This document shows positions 24,060 through 32,615 of a stretch of 54,221 nucleotides of DNA, in pieces. How positions within the stretch are numbered: the first letter of the stretch is position 1; the number at the start of each line of letters is the position of its first letter. Origin of the DNA: Mesorhizobium qingshengii (GTDB lineage Bacteria; Pseudomonadota; Alphaproteobacteria; Rhizobiales; Rhizobiaceae); NCBI RefSeq assembly GCF_027563465.1, contig NZ_JAPFQA010000026.1:1-54221 (forward strand), written 5' to 3'. Under the pieces are notes generated by a model, which was not told the origin of the DNA, did not search any database, and worked only from the letters and a program-made list of their open reading frames with translations. A program made the translations under genes and the position numbers.

Positions 24060-26210
24060 TCATCTCGTTCTGGGCCCCTTGGGGCCGCCACGCGGCCGCT
24101 CGCTGCCGCCCGGGCGCTCGCCACGCGGCTTGCCGAACGGCTTGGCGCCGCCCGGTTTGCCACCGGGCTTGCCATAGGACGGCTTGAACGATGCCTTGCG
24201 TGCCTTGGCGTCCGCGGCCTTGGCGGCGTCAGCCTCAGCCCTGCCCTTGCCGATCGGCCGCGCACCCGGCGCCATCCAGACATTGGCCTTGCGCTGGCCG
24301 GGCGGCTCGATGGGCCGCTGTTCGCGCTCGGATTTCTTGCCGCCACCACGGGGCTTGTCACCGAAGCCACCGCGCGGCTTGTCACCAAAATTGCCTCGGG
24401 GTTTGTCGCCAAAGCCGCCGCGTTCGGGTCTCGGACCGCGTTCGCCAAAGCTCTTTTCCGGCCGGGATGTTGCGTCGGGACTTGTCGACAGCTTGCCCAG
24501 CGCTTCGTCGCGGCTGCCCTCGCGGCGCTTGCGGTTCTTGATCAAACCGCCCTCGCCGATCGGCCGGCGCTCGCCATCGCGCGTGAATTTCGGCCGTTCC
24601 GGTTCCGGCTCGCGGATTTCGGTACGCCGCACCGGCTTGTTGGAAAACGGGTTCGATATCTCGGCGTCGAAATTGGCGCCGGATTCCTCGACCAGGCGTT
24701 CACCAAGCTGGTCGCGCAGCACGCGGCCCTTGATCTCCAGCACATGGCCCTCGGCGAGGTCGTCGAGCTGGAACGGACCGTAGGAGATCCGGATCAGCCG
24801 CGTCACATCAAGGCCGAGCGAGCCAAGGATGTTCTTGACCTCACGGTTCTTGCCCTCGCGCAGGCCGATCGTCAGCCAGGCATTGGAGCCTTGCGCGCGG
24901 TCGAGCGTCGCCTCGATGGCGCCGTAGAAGACACCGTCGACGGCGATGCCTTCACGCAGGCCGGCGAGCGCGCTTTCCTCGACCTTGCCGTGCACGCGCA
25001 CGCGGTAGCGCCTGAGCCAGCCGGTGGCAGGCAGTTCAAGCACACGCGACAGGCCACCATCATTGGTGAGCAGCAGCAGGCCTTCGGTGTTGATGTCGAG
25101 CCGGCCGATGGTCATCAGCCTGGGCAATTCGGCCGGCAGCACGTCGAAGACGGTCTTGCGGCCCTCGGGATCACGGTTGGTGGTGACGACGCCGGCCGGC
25201 TTGTGGAACAGGAACAGGCGCGTGCGCTCGATCGGCGGGATCTCCATGCCATCGAGATGGATGATGTCGCCTGGCATGACGTTGAAGGCCGGCGAAGTCA
25301 GAGCGCGGCCATTGACCTTGACGCGGCCGGCGGCGATGAGCTCCTCAGCGTCGCGGCGCGAGGCCAGGCCGGCGCGCGCCAACCGCTTGGCGATGCGCTC
25401 GCCAGCTTCCTCCGTTGCCTCAGGAGGACGCGAACGCGGCTTGAAGCCGACGCCTGATGCCCCCTGCGGCCGATCGCCGAAATCACGCTTGGGTCTGTCG
25501 CCACCGAAGTCGCGCTTGGGGCGTTCAGCGAAATCGCGCTTCGGACGATCGCCGCCTTCGCGTTGCGCGCGATCGCCAAAATCGCGCTTGGGACGGTCGA
25601 AGCGCTTTTCGCCACCCGCCGCCGCAGCAGCCGGACGGTCGCCGCGCGGTGCGTAAGGCTTGCGTGGACCCTCGCGTTTTTCAAAGGGCTTGCCTTCGGG
25701 GCGTGGGCCCTTGTGGAACGGCCTCTCGGCGCGTCCGCCTTCACCGGCCTCGCGCGGCTGGAAATCGCGCTTTGGCCGCCCGCCTTCGGCAGCCATCGGG
25801 CGGTCGCCGCGCGGCGCGTAGGGCTTGCGTGGGCCTTCGCGCTTCTCATAGGGCTTGCCTTCGGGACGCGGTCCCCTGGTGAATGGCTTGTCGCCGCTCT
25901 TGAAGTCGCGCTTTGGCCGCTCGCCTTCGGCAGCCATCGGGCGGTCGCCGCGCGGCGCGTAAGGCTTGCGCGGGCCTTCGCGTTTTTCATAGGGCTTGCC
26001 TTCGGCACGCGGTCCCTTGGTGAATGGCTTGTCGCCACTCTTGAAGTCGCGCTTGGGCCGTTCGCCCTCGGTCGCCATCGGCCGATTACCGCGCGGCGCA
26101 TAGGGCTTTTTCGTGCCGGAAGACGGCTTGCCGCCCCTCTCGCCTCGCGGAGCCGCGGGTTTCTTGCCCGGGCCTTTTTGGCGCGGAGATTTCTTGTCGT
26201 TGTCGTCCAT
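24060..26210 (-). CDS. rRNA pseudouridine synthase (RluB/RsuA family) with long repetitive tails
   Basis: A 716-aa protein whose core is a normal RsuA/RluB-type pseudouridine synthase: an S4 domain near residues 268-315 (RIAKRLARAGLASRRDAEEL) and a catalytic domain with GRLDINTEGLLLLTND, the aspartate near residue 366. The family member in E. coli is under 300 aa. Here the first 260 residues and the last 200 are charged, Pro/Gly/Lys/Arg-rich and disordered. The N-terminal part holds three to four copies of a 47-residue repeat, and the C-terminal part several KPRGGFGD units. The start at 26210 has an AAAGG site. The tails probably bind RNA or ribosomal proteins; that is inference. Confidence 0.9.
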   Translation of the reverse strand: MDDNDKKSPRQKGPGKKPAAPRGERGGKPSSGTKKPYAPRGNRPMATEGERPKRDFKSGDKPFTKGPRAEGKPYEKREGPRKPYAPRGDRPMAAEGERPKRDFKSGDKPFTRGPRPEGKPYEKREGPRKPYAPRGDRPMAAEGGRPKRDFQPREAGEGGRAERPFHKGPRPEGKPFEKREGPRKPYAPRGDRPAAAAAGGEKRFDRPKRDFGDRAQREGGDRPKRDFAERPKRDFGGDRPKRDFGDRPQGASGVGFKPRSRPPEATEEAGERIAKRLARAGLASRRDAEELIAAGRVKVNGRALTSPAFNVMPGDIIHLDGMEIPPIERTRLFLFHKPAGVVTTNRDPEGRKTVFDVLPAELPRLMTIGRLDINTEGLLLLTNDGGLSRVLELPATGWLRRYRVRVHGKVEESALAGLREGIAVDGVFYGAIEATLDRAQGSNAWLTIGLREGKNREVKNILGSLGLDVTRLIRISYGPFQLDDLAEGHVLEIKGRVLRDQLGERLVEESGANFDAEISNPFSNKPVRRTEIREPEPERPKFTRDGERRPIGEGGLIKNRKRREGSRDEALGKLSTSPDATSRPEKSFGERGPRPERGGFGDKPRGNFGDKPRGGFGDKPRGGGKKSEREQRPIEPPGQRKANVWMAPGARPIGKGRAEADAAKAADAKARKASFKPSYGKPGGKPGGAKPFGKPRGERPGGSERPRGGPKGPRTR
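25640..26108 (-). repeat. 141-bp tandem repeats in the N-terminal region of the pseudouridine synthase gene
   Basis: From residue 35 the protein repeats a 47-aa unit beginning KPYAPRG and ending KREGPR: residues 35-81, 82-128, a third copy of 55 aa with an 8-aa insertion (129-183), and a partial fourth from 184. The first two DNA copies are nearly identical, so copy number is likely to vary between strains by slippage or recombination in steps of 141 bp, which keeps the frame. Confidence 0.8.
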
Positions 26211-26232
26211 GTGGCCTTTATCCGTTTGCGCT

Positions 26233-26278
26233 GCTACAGCGTGGCGCATCCTTTCGGGCGCGCAACGAACGCTGTAGC
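26233..26278. repeat. intergenic palindrome with GCTACAGCG / CGCTGTAGC ends
   Basis: GCTACAGCG (26233-26241) and CGCTGTAGC (26270-26278) bound a 46-bp palindrome with GC-rich inner arms around CCTTTCGGG. This closely resembles a repeat dispersed in Rhizobiales genomes. It lies between the divergent rluB-like and tadA genes, directly beside a second palindrome, and together they form a composite block. Confidence 0.7.
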
Positions 26279-26289
26279 ACTTTGATTTG

Positions 26290-26337
26290 GCGCATGATCA
26301 TTTCCGAAAATCGAGTCCGATTTTCGGGTTGATGCGC
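26290..26337. repeat. intergenic palindrome of the GCGCATGATC/TTCCGAAAA type
   Basis: The arms GCGCATGATCATTTCCGAAA (first 20 bases of the left side) and CGATTTTCGGGTTGATGCGC pair almost fully around a short loop. The sequence is a diverged copy of the common Rhizobiales palindrome with a TTTTCCGAAAACCGG core. It follows the GCTACAGCG palindrome after 11 bp in the gap between two divergent genes. Further degenerate copies lie at 30814 and 37919. Confidence 0.7.
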
Positions 26338-26390
26338 TCAATAACAGGATCGCCGCCGGGTGGCGAGGAGATAATCGGAATGGAAACCGC

Positions 26391-26840
26391 GTGAAGCGGC
26401 CGGATTTCATGGCGCTGGCGCTGAAGGAGGCCGAAGCCGCCGCCTTGCGCGGCGAAGTGCCGGTCGGCGCCGTCATCGCCAGCGGCGGCACGGTCGTTGC
26501 CAGTTCCGGCAACCGCACCCGCGAGCTTGCCGACCCGACGGCGCATGCCGAGATGCTGGCGATCCGCGAAGCCTGCCGCAAACTGTCGGCTGAGCGGCTG
26601 ACCGGGCATGATCTCTATGTGACGCTGGAACCCTGCGCCATGTGCGCCGGCGCCATTTCATTCGCCCGGCTGCGCCGGCTCTATTTCGGCGCCGCGGACG
26701 AAAAGGGCGGCGCGGTGGTCAACGGTGTGCGTTTCTTCGCCTCGCCGACCTGCCATCACGTGCCGGACATCTATCCGGGCATGGGCGAGACCGATGCAGC
26801 CGTGCTGCTGAAGGGATTTTTCCGCGAACGTCGCGACTGA
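26391..26840 (+). CDS. tadA: tRNA-specific adenosine deaminase
   Basis: TadA (149 aa) converts A34 to inosine in the tRNA-Arg(ACG) anticodon. The zinc site is complete: HAE in DPTAHAEMLAIREAC (His near residue 52, Glu as proton shuttle) and PCAMC in TLEPCAMCAGAISFARL. The start is a GTG at 26391; the gene begins KRPDFMALALKEAEAAALRG, matching the family N-terminus. It diverges from the rluB-like gene across 180 bp filled with palindromic repeats and converges on a lipoprotein gene. Confidence 0.95.
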   Translation: MKRPDFMALALKEAEAAALRGEVPVGAVIASGGTVVASSGNRTRELADPTAHAEMLAIREACRKLSAERLTGHDLYVTLEPCAMCAGAISFARLRRLYFGAADEKGGAVVNGVRFFASPTCHHVPDIYPGMGETDAAVLLKGFFRERRD

Positions 26841-26886
26841 ACCGGGCGCAATACCCGCCAGCAAATGCAATCAACGTCGCCAGTTA

Positions 26887-27567
26887 TTACAGGGACGGCA
26901 GCCAGTCGAACCAGCCGCTGCCCTTCTTGCCTTCCGCCAGTTTCTTCAGGCGGCGTTCCTTCTTGTATTCGTCTTCGCCGAGCTGATCTTTCGGCGCGGT
27001 GTCAGCGGCGACGCGATACTGCACCGGCGGCTCGCTCAGATATTTGCGGGTGTTCGGGTCGCCCTGCTTGCTTTCGGCAAGGCGGCGCTGGATCTCGGCG
27101 GCGCGGCCCTTGTCGGAATCAGCCGGCGTCCAGCGTGGCGGATGGCTCGATCCCGAATCCGCCATCGCCCTCTTGATCGATTCCGGATCGGTCTGCACAT
27201 CGTCGACGATCTCCGACTGATAGGCCGGATCATTCTGATGGGCGGTGGCGTCGGCGCGCAAGCGGGCGCGGCGCTGCTCGGGCGATTCGGGCCATTCGGC
27301 GCTCGCCGTCTCGATGCTGTCCTGCGGCACCGGCAGCGCTCCCTTCTGCCCTGGCGCAGGCTTCACCAGCGTCGGACGCGGCTTGTAGTCGATCTGTTCC
27401 TTGCGCTTCGGCGCGAACGAAAAGGCGCCGGAAATATCCCCGGCCAGCTGTTCGCCTGCGGTCTTGTCGGTCCCGTAGGTCGGAGAGCCGACACAGCCGG
27501 ACAGAGCGAGGCCCGATGCGACAAGCGGCGCCAGCAGCGCGAGGCGCGCGTTGTATCTCTCGGTCAT
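26887..27567 (-). CDS. hypothetical lipoprotein
   Basis: A 226-aa putative lipoprotein. The signal peptide ends in a lipobox (GLALSGC, Cys near residue 24) and the rest is hydrophilic with no recognised fold. A Pro-rich stretch (KPRPTLVKPAPGQKGALPVP) is followed by charged helical segments (SPEQRRARLRADATAHQ; GRAAEIQRRLAESKQGDP) and a Lys-rich end. I use the ATG at 27567 since the signal peptide begins there. It lies downstream of ileS on the same strand after a 210-bp gap that contains a hairpin. I know of no function; a role at the inner face of the outer membrane is plausible. Confidence 0.78.
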   Translation of the reverse strand: MTERYNARLALLAPLVASGLALSGCVGSPTYGTDKTAGEQLAGDISGAFSFAPKRKEQIDYKPRPTLVKPAPGQKGALPVPQDSIETASAEWPESPEQRRARLRADATAHQNDPAYQSEIVDDVQTDPESIKRAMADSGSSHPPRWTPADSDKGRAAEIQRRLAESKQGDPNTRKYLSEPPVQYRVAADTAPKDQLGEDEYKKERRLKKLAEGKKGSGWFDWLPSL

Positions 27568-27716
27568 GCCAAAAAGTCCCACTCTAGACAGCCTCTCGAT
27601 TGCCACCGGCCCAATGTCCGGTCCCCATCGTCCAAGCACTTGCGACGGAAATCCGGCGACAATTTGTCTTCCGGAGTTTCGCGTGTTTACCTCAACCGCT
27701 CGTTAAGGGCAACGCG

Positions 27717-27737
27717 CGGGCGGTTTTCACCCGCCCG
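27717..27737 (-). terminator. hairpin downstream of ileS
   Basis: CGGGCGG and CCGCCCG form a 7-bp GC-only stem with a 7-nt loop 40 bp past the ileS stop codon. It is a plausible terminator or 3' stabiliser. The remaining gap up to the lipoprotein gene shows nothing further. Confidence 0.5.
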
Positions 27738-27777
27738 GCGTGGCAATTGTGCACCGATAGAGGCTTCCGGCGGCCGA

Positions 27778-30756
27778 TCAAAGCCGACCCAATGCCTTCA
27801 ACTCATGCAGCACCGCCGCATCGCGCGCCGAAACGTCGGGAAATGCAGCGTCCTGCCCTACATCGGCGGTGTAGCGCCATGACCGCGCGCATTTCACCAG
27901 GCCACGGTCCTCGGCCTTCTCGACCACCACGGCGACGCCCTTGACATCGTCCAGGGTGAAGGCGCCCGCCGGTGCGTTGCCGTGAGCGATGACCAGATCG
28001 CTGGTGATCGCCATCTCGGCCATGTCGACGTCCGATATCGCCGCTTCGAGCGCCGCATCGTTGATGGTGACGACCGGCACTGCTTCCAGCGACGAACCGA
28101 TCACCTTCTGGGCGCGCGCGATCTCCAACGCGCCGGTGACGACACGGCGCACCTGCCGCACCTTGCGCCATTTTTCCGCCAGCGCCTCGTTCTTCCAGTC
28201 CGCCGGGACCTGCGGGAACTGGTCGAGATGCACCGAGACGGCGTCAGGATGACGGTCGAGCCAAGCCTCTTCCATGGTGAAGGGCAGCATTGGCGCCAGC
28301 CATTTCACCAAGCAGTCGAAGAGATGGCGCACCACCTGAACCGAGGCCTTGCGTTTCACGCTCGACGGCCCGTCGCAGTAGAGCGCGTCCTTGCGGATGT
28401 CAAAATAGAAGGCCGACAGCTCGACCACCATGAAATCGAGCAATGCGCGGGTGACGCGCTTGAACTCGAAGGCGTCGTAGCCCGAGCGCACGACCTCATC
28501 CAGCTCGGCCAGCCGGTGCAGCATCAGCCGCTCCAGCTCCGGCATTTTTTCCAGCGGCACCTCTTCGCCATCGTCATGGGCAAGCGTGCCCAGCATCCAG
28601 CGGATGGTGTTGCGCAGTTTGCGGTAGGCATCGATGTTGGTCTGCAACACGTTCTTGCCGAGCCGCTGGTCTTCCCAGTAGTCGGTCGTCACCACCCACA
28701 GGCGCAGGATATCGGCGCCGGACTGCTTGATGACATCCTGCGGCACGACGGTGTTGCCGAGCGACTTCGACATCTTGCGGCCGTCTTCGTCCATGGTGAA
28801 GCCATGGGTGACGACGGTTTCGTAAGGCGCCCTGCCCCTGGTGCCGCAGCTTTCCAGCAGCGAGGAATGGAACCAGCCGCGATGCTGGTCGGAGCCTTCG
28901 AGATAGACGTCGGCCGGCCATTTGAGATCCGGACGATCCTCCAGCGTGAAGGCGTGTGTCGAGCCCGAATCGAACCAGACATCGAGGATGTCCATCACCT
29001 GCTTCCATTTCGAAGCATCATGATTGCCAAGGAACCGCTCCTTGGCGCCGGCGGCGAACCAGGCGTCGGCGCCCTCCTGTTCGAAGGCGTCCATGATGCG
29101 CTGGTTGACCGCCTCATCCTTCAGCACATTGCCGTCGGCATCGGCGAACACGGCGATCGGCACGCCCCAGGCGCGCTGGCGCGAGAGCACCCAGTCGGGG
29201 CGTTCCTCGATCATGGCGCGGATGCGGTTCTGGCCCGCCGCCGGCACGAACCGGGTATCGTCGATGGCCTTCAGCGCGCGGCTGCGCAGCGTGGTGCCGT
29301 CACCGAGGTCCTTGTCCATATAGACGAACCACTGCGGCGTGTTGCGAAAGATGATCGGCTTCTTCGAGCGCCAGGAATGCGGATAGGAGTGCTTCAGGCG
29401 ACCGCGCGCGAACAGCGCGTTGCGCTTGATCAGCTCATCGATGACGGCCTGGTTGGCGTTGCCCTTCTTACCGTTGTCGTCGATGACGCGCGCGGCCCCA
29501 CCCTCACGATCCGGACCGACGCCCGGCGCATCCTTGGTGAAGAAGCCGGCGTCGTCGACCGTGAAGGGGATGGCGGCATCGATGCCGCGCGCGCGCAGAT
29601 CCGCGGCCGCGTCCATCCAGGCGTCGAAGTCCTCGCGGCCGTGGCCGGGCGCGGTATGGACGAAGCCGGTGCCGGCATCGTCGGTGACATGATCGCCGGC
29701 AAGCATTGGCACCGGAAATTCGTAGCCGCCGCCAAAGCCTTTGAACGGATGCGAAAGCGTAAGGCTTCCAAGCTGTTCCGCCGAAACGCTGTGAAGGCGA
29801 TTCAAGGTGACCTTGGCCTTGGCCGCGGAGTCTTCCGCCAGAGCATCGGCAAAGATCAGCTTCTCGCCCGGCTGCGGTCCGAAAGCGTTCTCGGCCGCCA
29901 TGACCTCGTAAAGACCATAGCCGATGCGCGGCGAATAGTTGACAGCGCGGTTGCCGGGGATGGTCCAGGGCGTTGTCGTCCAGATGACGACATGGGCTTC
30001 CAGCAGGTCCAGCGACGTCTCGGTCAGCTTTGCCGGCTCTTCGGCATTGGCGACCTGTCGAGCAAGGCTGACGACCGGAAACTTCACCCAGATCGTGTCG
30101 GACTCATAATCCTGATACTCGACCTCGGCCTCGGCCAGCGCGGTGCGCTCGACCACGCTCCACATCACCGGCTTGGAGCCGCGATAGAGCTGGCCCGACA
30201 TGGCGAACTTCAGCAATTCGCCGGCGATGCGCGCCTCGGCGTGGAAAGCCATCGTCGTATAGGGATTCTTGAAGTCACCGATGACGCCGAGCCGCTGGAA
30301 CTCGCCGCCCTGCACGGAGATCCAGTGCGCGGCGAATTCGCGGCATTCCTTGCGGAATTCGTTGACCGGCACCTCGTCCTTGTTCTTGCCCTTGGCGCGG
30401 TACTGCTCCTCGATCTTCCATTCGATCGGCAGGCCATGGCAGTCCCAGCCAGGCACATAGTTCGAGTCGTAGCCGCGCATCTGGAACGAGCGGATGATGA
30501 CGTCCTTGAGGATCTTGTTCAGCGCATGGCCGATATGGATGTTGCCATTGGCATAGGGCGGGCCGTCATGCAGCACGTATTTCGTACGGCCGGCCGCGCT
30601 CTCGCGCAGCTTGCGGTAAAGGTCCATGTCCTGCCAGCGCTTGACCAGCAGCGGCTCCTTCTCGGGCAAGCCGGCGCGCATCGGGAAATCCGTCAGCGGG
30701 AGATAAAGCGTCTTGGAATAATCGATCGTTGAATTGTTGGGCGTTTCGTCGGTCAT
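27778..30756 (-). CDS. ileS: isoleucyl-tRNA synthetase
   Basis: IleS (992 aa) charges tRNA-Ile and edits valine. The class I signatures are HIGH in NGNIHIGHALNKILKD (near residue 74) and KMSKS in DGRKMSKSLGN (near 661). The CP1 editing domain contains VIWTTTPWTIPGNRAV and GTGFVHTAPGHGREDF. The start at 30756 (MTDETPNNS) is the family start; the longer frame runs through intergenic repeat DNA. At the C-terminus the zinc cluster found in E. coli IleS is reduced to CARSW with no matching Cys pair, so this enzyme probably does not bind that zinc. It is followed by a hairpin. Confidence 0.97.
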   Translation of the reverse strand: MTDETPNNSTIDYSKTLYLPLTDFPMRAGLPEKEPLLVKRWQDMDLYRKLRESAAGRTKYVLHDGPPYANGNIHIGHALNKILKDVIIRSFQMRGYDSNYVPGWDCHGLPIEWKIEEQYRAKGKNKDEVPVNEFRKECREFAAHWISVQGGEFQRLGVIGDFKNPYTTMAFHAEARIAGELLKFAMSGQLYRGSKPVMWSVVERTALAEAEVEYQDYESDTIWVKFPVVSLARQVANAEEPAKLTETSLDLLEAHVVIWTTTPWTIPGNRAVNYSPRIGYGLYEVMAAENAFGPQPGEKLIFADALAEDSAAKAKVTLNRLHSVSAEQLGSLTLSHPFKGFGGGYEFPVPMLAGDHVTDDAGTGFVHTAPGHGREDFDAWMDAAADLRARGIDAAIPFTVDDAGFFTKDAPGVGPDREGGAARVIDDNGKKGNANQAVIDELIKRNALFARGRLKHSYPHSWRSKKPIIFRNTPQWFVYMDKDLGDGTTLRSRALKAIDDTRFVPAAGQNRIRAMIEERPDWVLSRQRAWGVPIAVFADADGNVLKDEAVNQRIMDAFEQEGADAWFAAGAKERFLGNHDASKWKQVMDILDVWFDSGSTHAFTLEDRPDLKWPADVYLEGSDQHRGWFHSSLLESCGTRGRAPYETVVTHGFTMDEDGRKMSKSLGNTVVPQDVIKQSGADILRLWVVTTDYWEDQRLGKNVLQTNIDAYRKLRNTIRWMLGTLAHDDGEEVPLEKMPELERLMLHRLAELDEVVRSGYDAFEFKRVTRALLDFMVVELSAFYFDIRKDALYCDGPSSVKRKASVQVVRHLFDCLVKWLAPMLPFTMEEAWLDRHPDAVSVHLDQFPQVPADWKNEALAEKWRKVRQVRRVVTGALEIARAQKVIGSSLEAVPVVTINDAALEAAISDVDMAEMAITSDLVIAHGNAPAGAFTLDDVKGVAVVVEKAEDRGLVKCARSWRYTADVGQDAAFPDVSARDAAVLHELKALGRL

Positions 30757-30813
30757 TGGTCTGCCATGTACGTGCCCGGCCAGACGGCCCGCGGCGTTGA
30801 AGTCTTCGCTTTG

Positions 30814-30856
30814 ACACATATCGTTTTCCCAAAACGGAGCCACTGTTGGGCGATAT
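30814..30856. repeat. degenerate Rhizobiales palindrome upstream of ileS
   Basis: CATATCGTTTTCCCAAAACG and TTGGGCGATATGC can pair around AGCCACTG. The order of blocks matches the palindromes at 26290 and 37919, with more changes. It lies in the 287-bp gap upstream of ileS (30757-31043), where I see no other supported feature. Confidence 0.5.
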
Positions 30857-31043
30857 GCGTTGATGATCTGGAAAAGCGCGAGGGTCGCGCGCAAGATTCC
30901 CGGCGGTTCCAGCGGCGCTCAGGCCGCCCGAAACACCGGGCCGGTAATTCGTATCGCAATGGCGACGGGACGCGAAAAGCTCGTCATTGGTGGGCTTTTA
31001 GCGGAGATGGGCGCAGGAATAAAGCGTCTCTCGTTCGATTCAC

Positions 31044-31850
31044 TTACATCGTGAAGTCGAAGCGGTAGGTGGTGGACACGCCGATCATGAACTGATTGCG
31101 GTCACCGCGTTCCTTGACCAGACTGGAATCGGCCGCCGGCCCCATCAGGCGCGAATATTCGCCAAACAGGCTGGCGGTCATCGGCTCGGTCACCTTCCAG
31201 GTTATGGCGCCGCCGAGGCCGGTCGATTTCAGGCCGCCACCCGGGTGATATTCGCTGAGGCCGGAGGCGACGGCCTCCTGAGCATCGACACCGTAATAGG
31301 CGTCGAAATAGTTGGCCGAGGCGAAAGAAACGCGTGGTCCGCCCGAAATCCTGACAGTTGGCGTCACATCGTAGAACGCGTCGGCGGCGATATCGGCGAC
31401 AAAGCCGTTGTGAGCACGAATGCCATGGCGCAGTTCGGCACGCGCGCGCAGCCAATCCGTCGGATAAAATTCAAAGAAGCCGCCCACTTCGCCGCCCCAG
31501 CGCACCGGATCGAGGCCCTTCAGTTCGTCGGCATCGCCATCGTCACGGGAGAACAGGAATTTGCCGCTCAGACCGGCGCGGACGCCGCCATCGTCGACCA
31601 GCGCCAGCGAGATATTGTCGTTGCGCGAGGTGAAACGGGCCGCGGGACCGGCCTTGCCCAGCGAGATGATCGGCGAGGTGCTGAGCAGGTACTTCTTGCC
31701 GCCCTCGAAATTCGGCGCCACCATGCCCGTGGCGCCAACAGTCAGATACCAGTCGCCGGACAGCCAGCTGCCCTCGCCCGCGTTGGCTGCGCCTGTCCCA
31801 CTCAGCACCGCAACGGCCAACAGCACAGAGATTTTTCCGACCGGACTCAT
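31044..31850 (-). CDS. MipA/OmpV family outer membrane protein
   Basis: A 268-aa beta-barrel protein of the MipA/OmpV family. A Sec signal (ISVLLAVAVLSGTGAANAG) is followed by alternating beta strands (DWYLTVGATGMVAPNFEGGK, YLLSTSPIISLGKAG, WGGEVGGFFEFYPTDWLRAR) and ends in an aromatic-alternating strand YRFDFTM, as needed for barrel insertion (terminal Met instead of Phe). The ATG at 31850 has a GGAG site. In E. coli MipA scaffolds MltA and PBP1b; in other bacteria relatives act as porin-like or scaffold proteins. It is divergent from the HdeD-like gene, and the exact role here is unknown. Confidence 0.88.
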   Translation of the reverse strand: MSPVGKISVLLAVAVLSGTGAANAGEGSWLSGDWYLTVGATGMVAPNFEGGKKYLLSTSPIISLGKAGPAARFTSRNDNISLALVDDGGVRAGLSGKFLFSRDDGDADELKGLDPVRWGGEVGGFFEFYPTDWLRARAELRHGIRAHNGFVADIAADAFYDVTPTVRISGGPRVSFASANYFDAYYGVDAQEAVASGLSEYHPGGGLKSTGLGGAITWKVTEPMTASLFGEYSRLMGPAADSSLVKERGDRNQFMIGVSTTYRFDFTM

Positions 31851-32045
31851 GGCCACTCCACTAACACAACGCACACGGTTACCGATGACAGCTTTTGGCC
31901 GCCGTTTGGTAAAATTTGATTTAAAGCGCAGGCATCCGGTCGCGGTTCGCCGCGATCCGGCTGTCGGTCGTCGACTGGACGTTCCCCAACGCCGGGACTA
32001 ACCTTCCCTTGGTAGTACCCCGCAGCCCTTGAGGAGACCGCGACA

Positions 32046-32600
32046 ATGACCCTGCATGGCGACGCCTTGAAAACTGCAATCAGTCAGACACGGGCGAAAT
32101 GGGGGTGGTTCGTGGCGCTCGGCGTGCTGCTGCTCATCTTCGGCGGCATTGCCTTCGGCAATCTGTTCATCGCCACCGTGGCTTCGGTCTATGTCGTGGG
32201 CTGGCTGATGCTGATGGCCGGCGTCATCGAGATCGTGCATGCGTTCGGCGTCAAGACCTGGGGTCGCTTCTTCTACTGGCTGCTCAGCGGCCTGCTCTAC
32301 GCAGTTGCCGGCTTCTTCGCTTTCGACAATCCGGTTCTCGCTTCGACAGTGCTGACCTTCCTGCTGGCGGTCGCGCTGGTCGCGTCAGGCGTGCTCAGGG
32401 TCTGGGTCGGCTACAGTCACCGGCCAGAACCCGGCTGGGGCTGGATTGTCGCGGCTGGTATCATCAGCGCGCTTGCGGGCCTGATCATCGCCATGGGTTG
32501 GCCGGTCAACAGCCTGTGGGTTCTCGGGCTCTTTCTGGCGATCGACCTGATCTTCCAGGGCTGGAGCTTCATCGCCCTCGGCCTGGCGCTGAAGAGGTAG
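32046..32600 (+). CDS. HdeD family membrane protein (DUF308)
   Basis: A 184-aa protein with six predicted membrane helices in three pairs, each with the DUF308 pattern (WGWFVALGVLLLIFGGIAFG; VGWLMLMAGVIEIVHAFGVK; WVLGLFLAIDLIFQGWSFIA). HdeD of E. coli supports acid resistance at high cell density; most family members are uncharacterised. The 195-bp region to its left is shared with the divergent mipA-like gene. It converges on a small DMT-type gene 15 bp downstream. A stress role is inferred from family only. Confidence 0.9.
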   Translation: MTLHGDALKTAISQTRAKWGWFVALGVLLLIFGGIAFGNLFIATVASVYVVGWLMLMAGVIEIVHAFGVKTWGRFFYWLLSGLLYAVAGFFAFDNPVLASTVLTFLLAVALVASGVLRVWVGYSHRPEPGWGWIVAAGIISALAGLIIAMGWPVNSLWVLGLFLAIDLIFQGWSFIALGLALKR

Positions 32601-32615
32601 CCCCCGCCGACAGGC

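Noticed and set aside
23712..25457. 581-aa open frame on the plus strand
   Set aside because: Antisense to rsmD and the pseudouridine synthase gene. The Arg/Ala/Leu repeats simply mirror the repetitive sense gene.
27982..30732. 916-aa open frame on the plus strand
   Set aside because: It lies antisense to ileS in the codon-mirroring frame; its composition is that of a GC-rich shadow (His/Arg/Gln/Val-rich, no domain), and ileS is certain.
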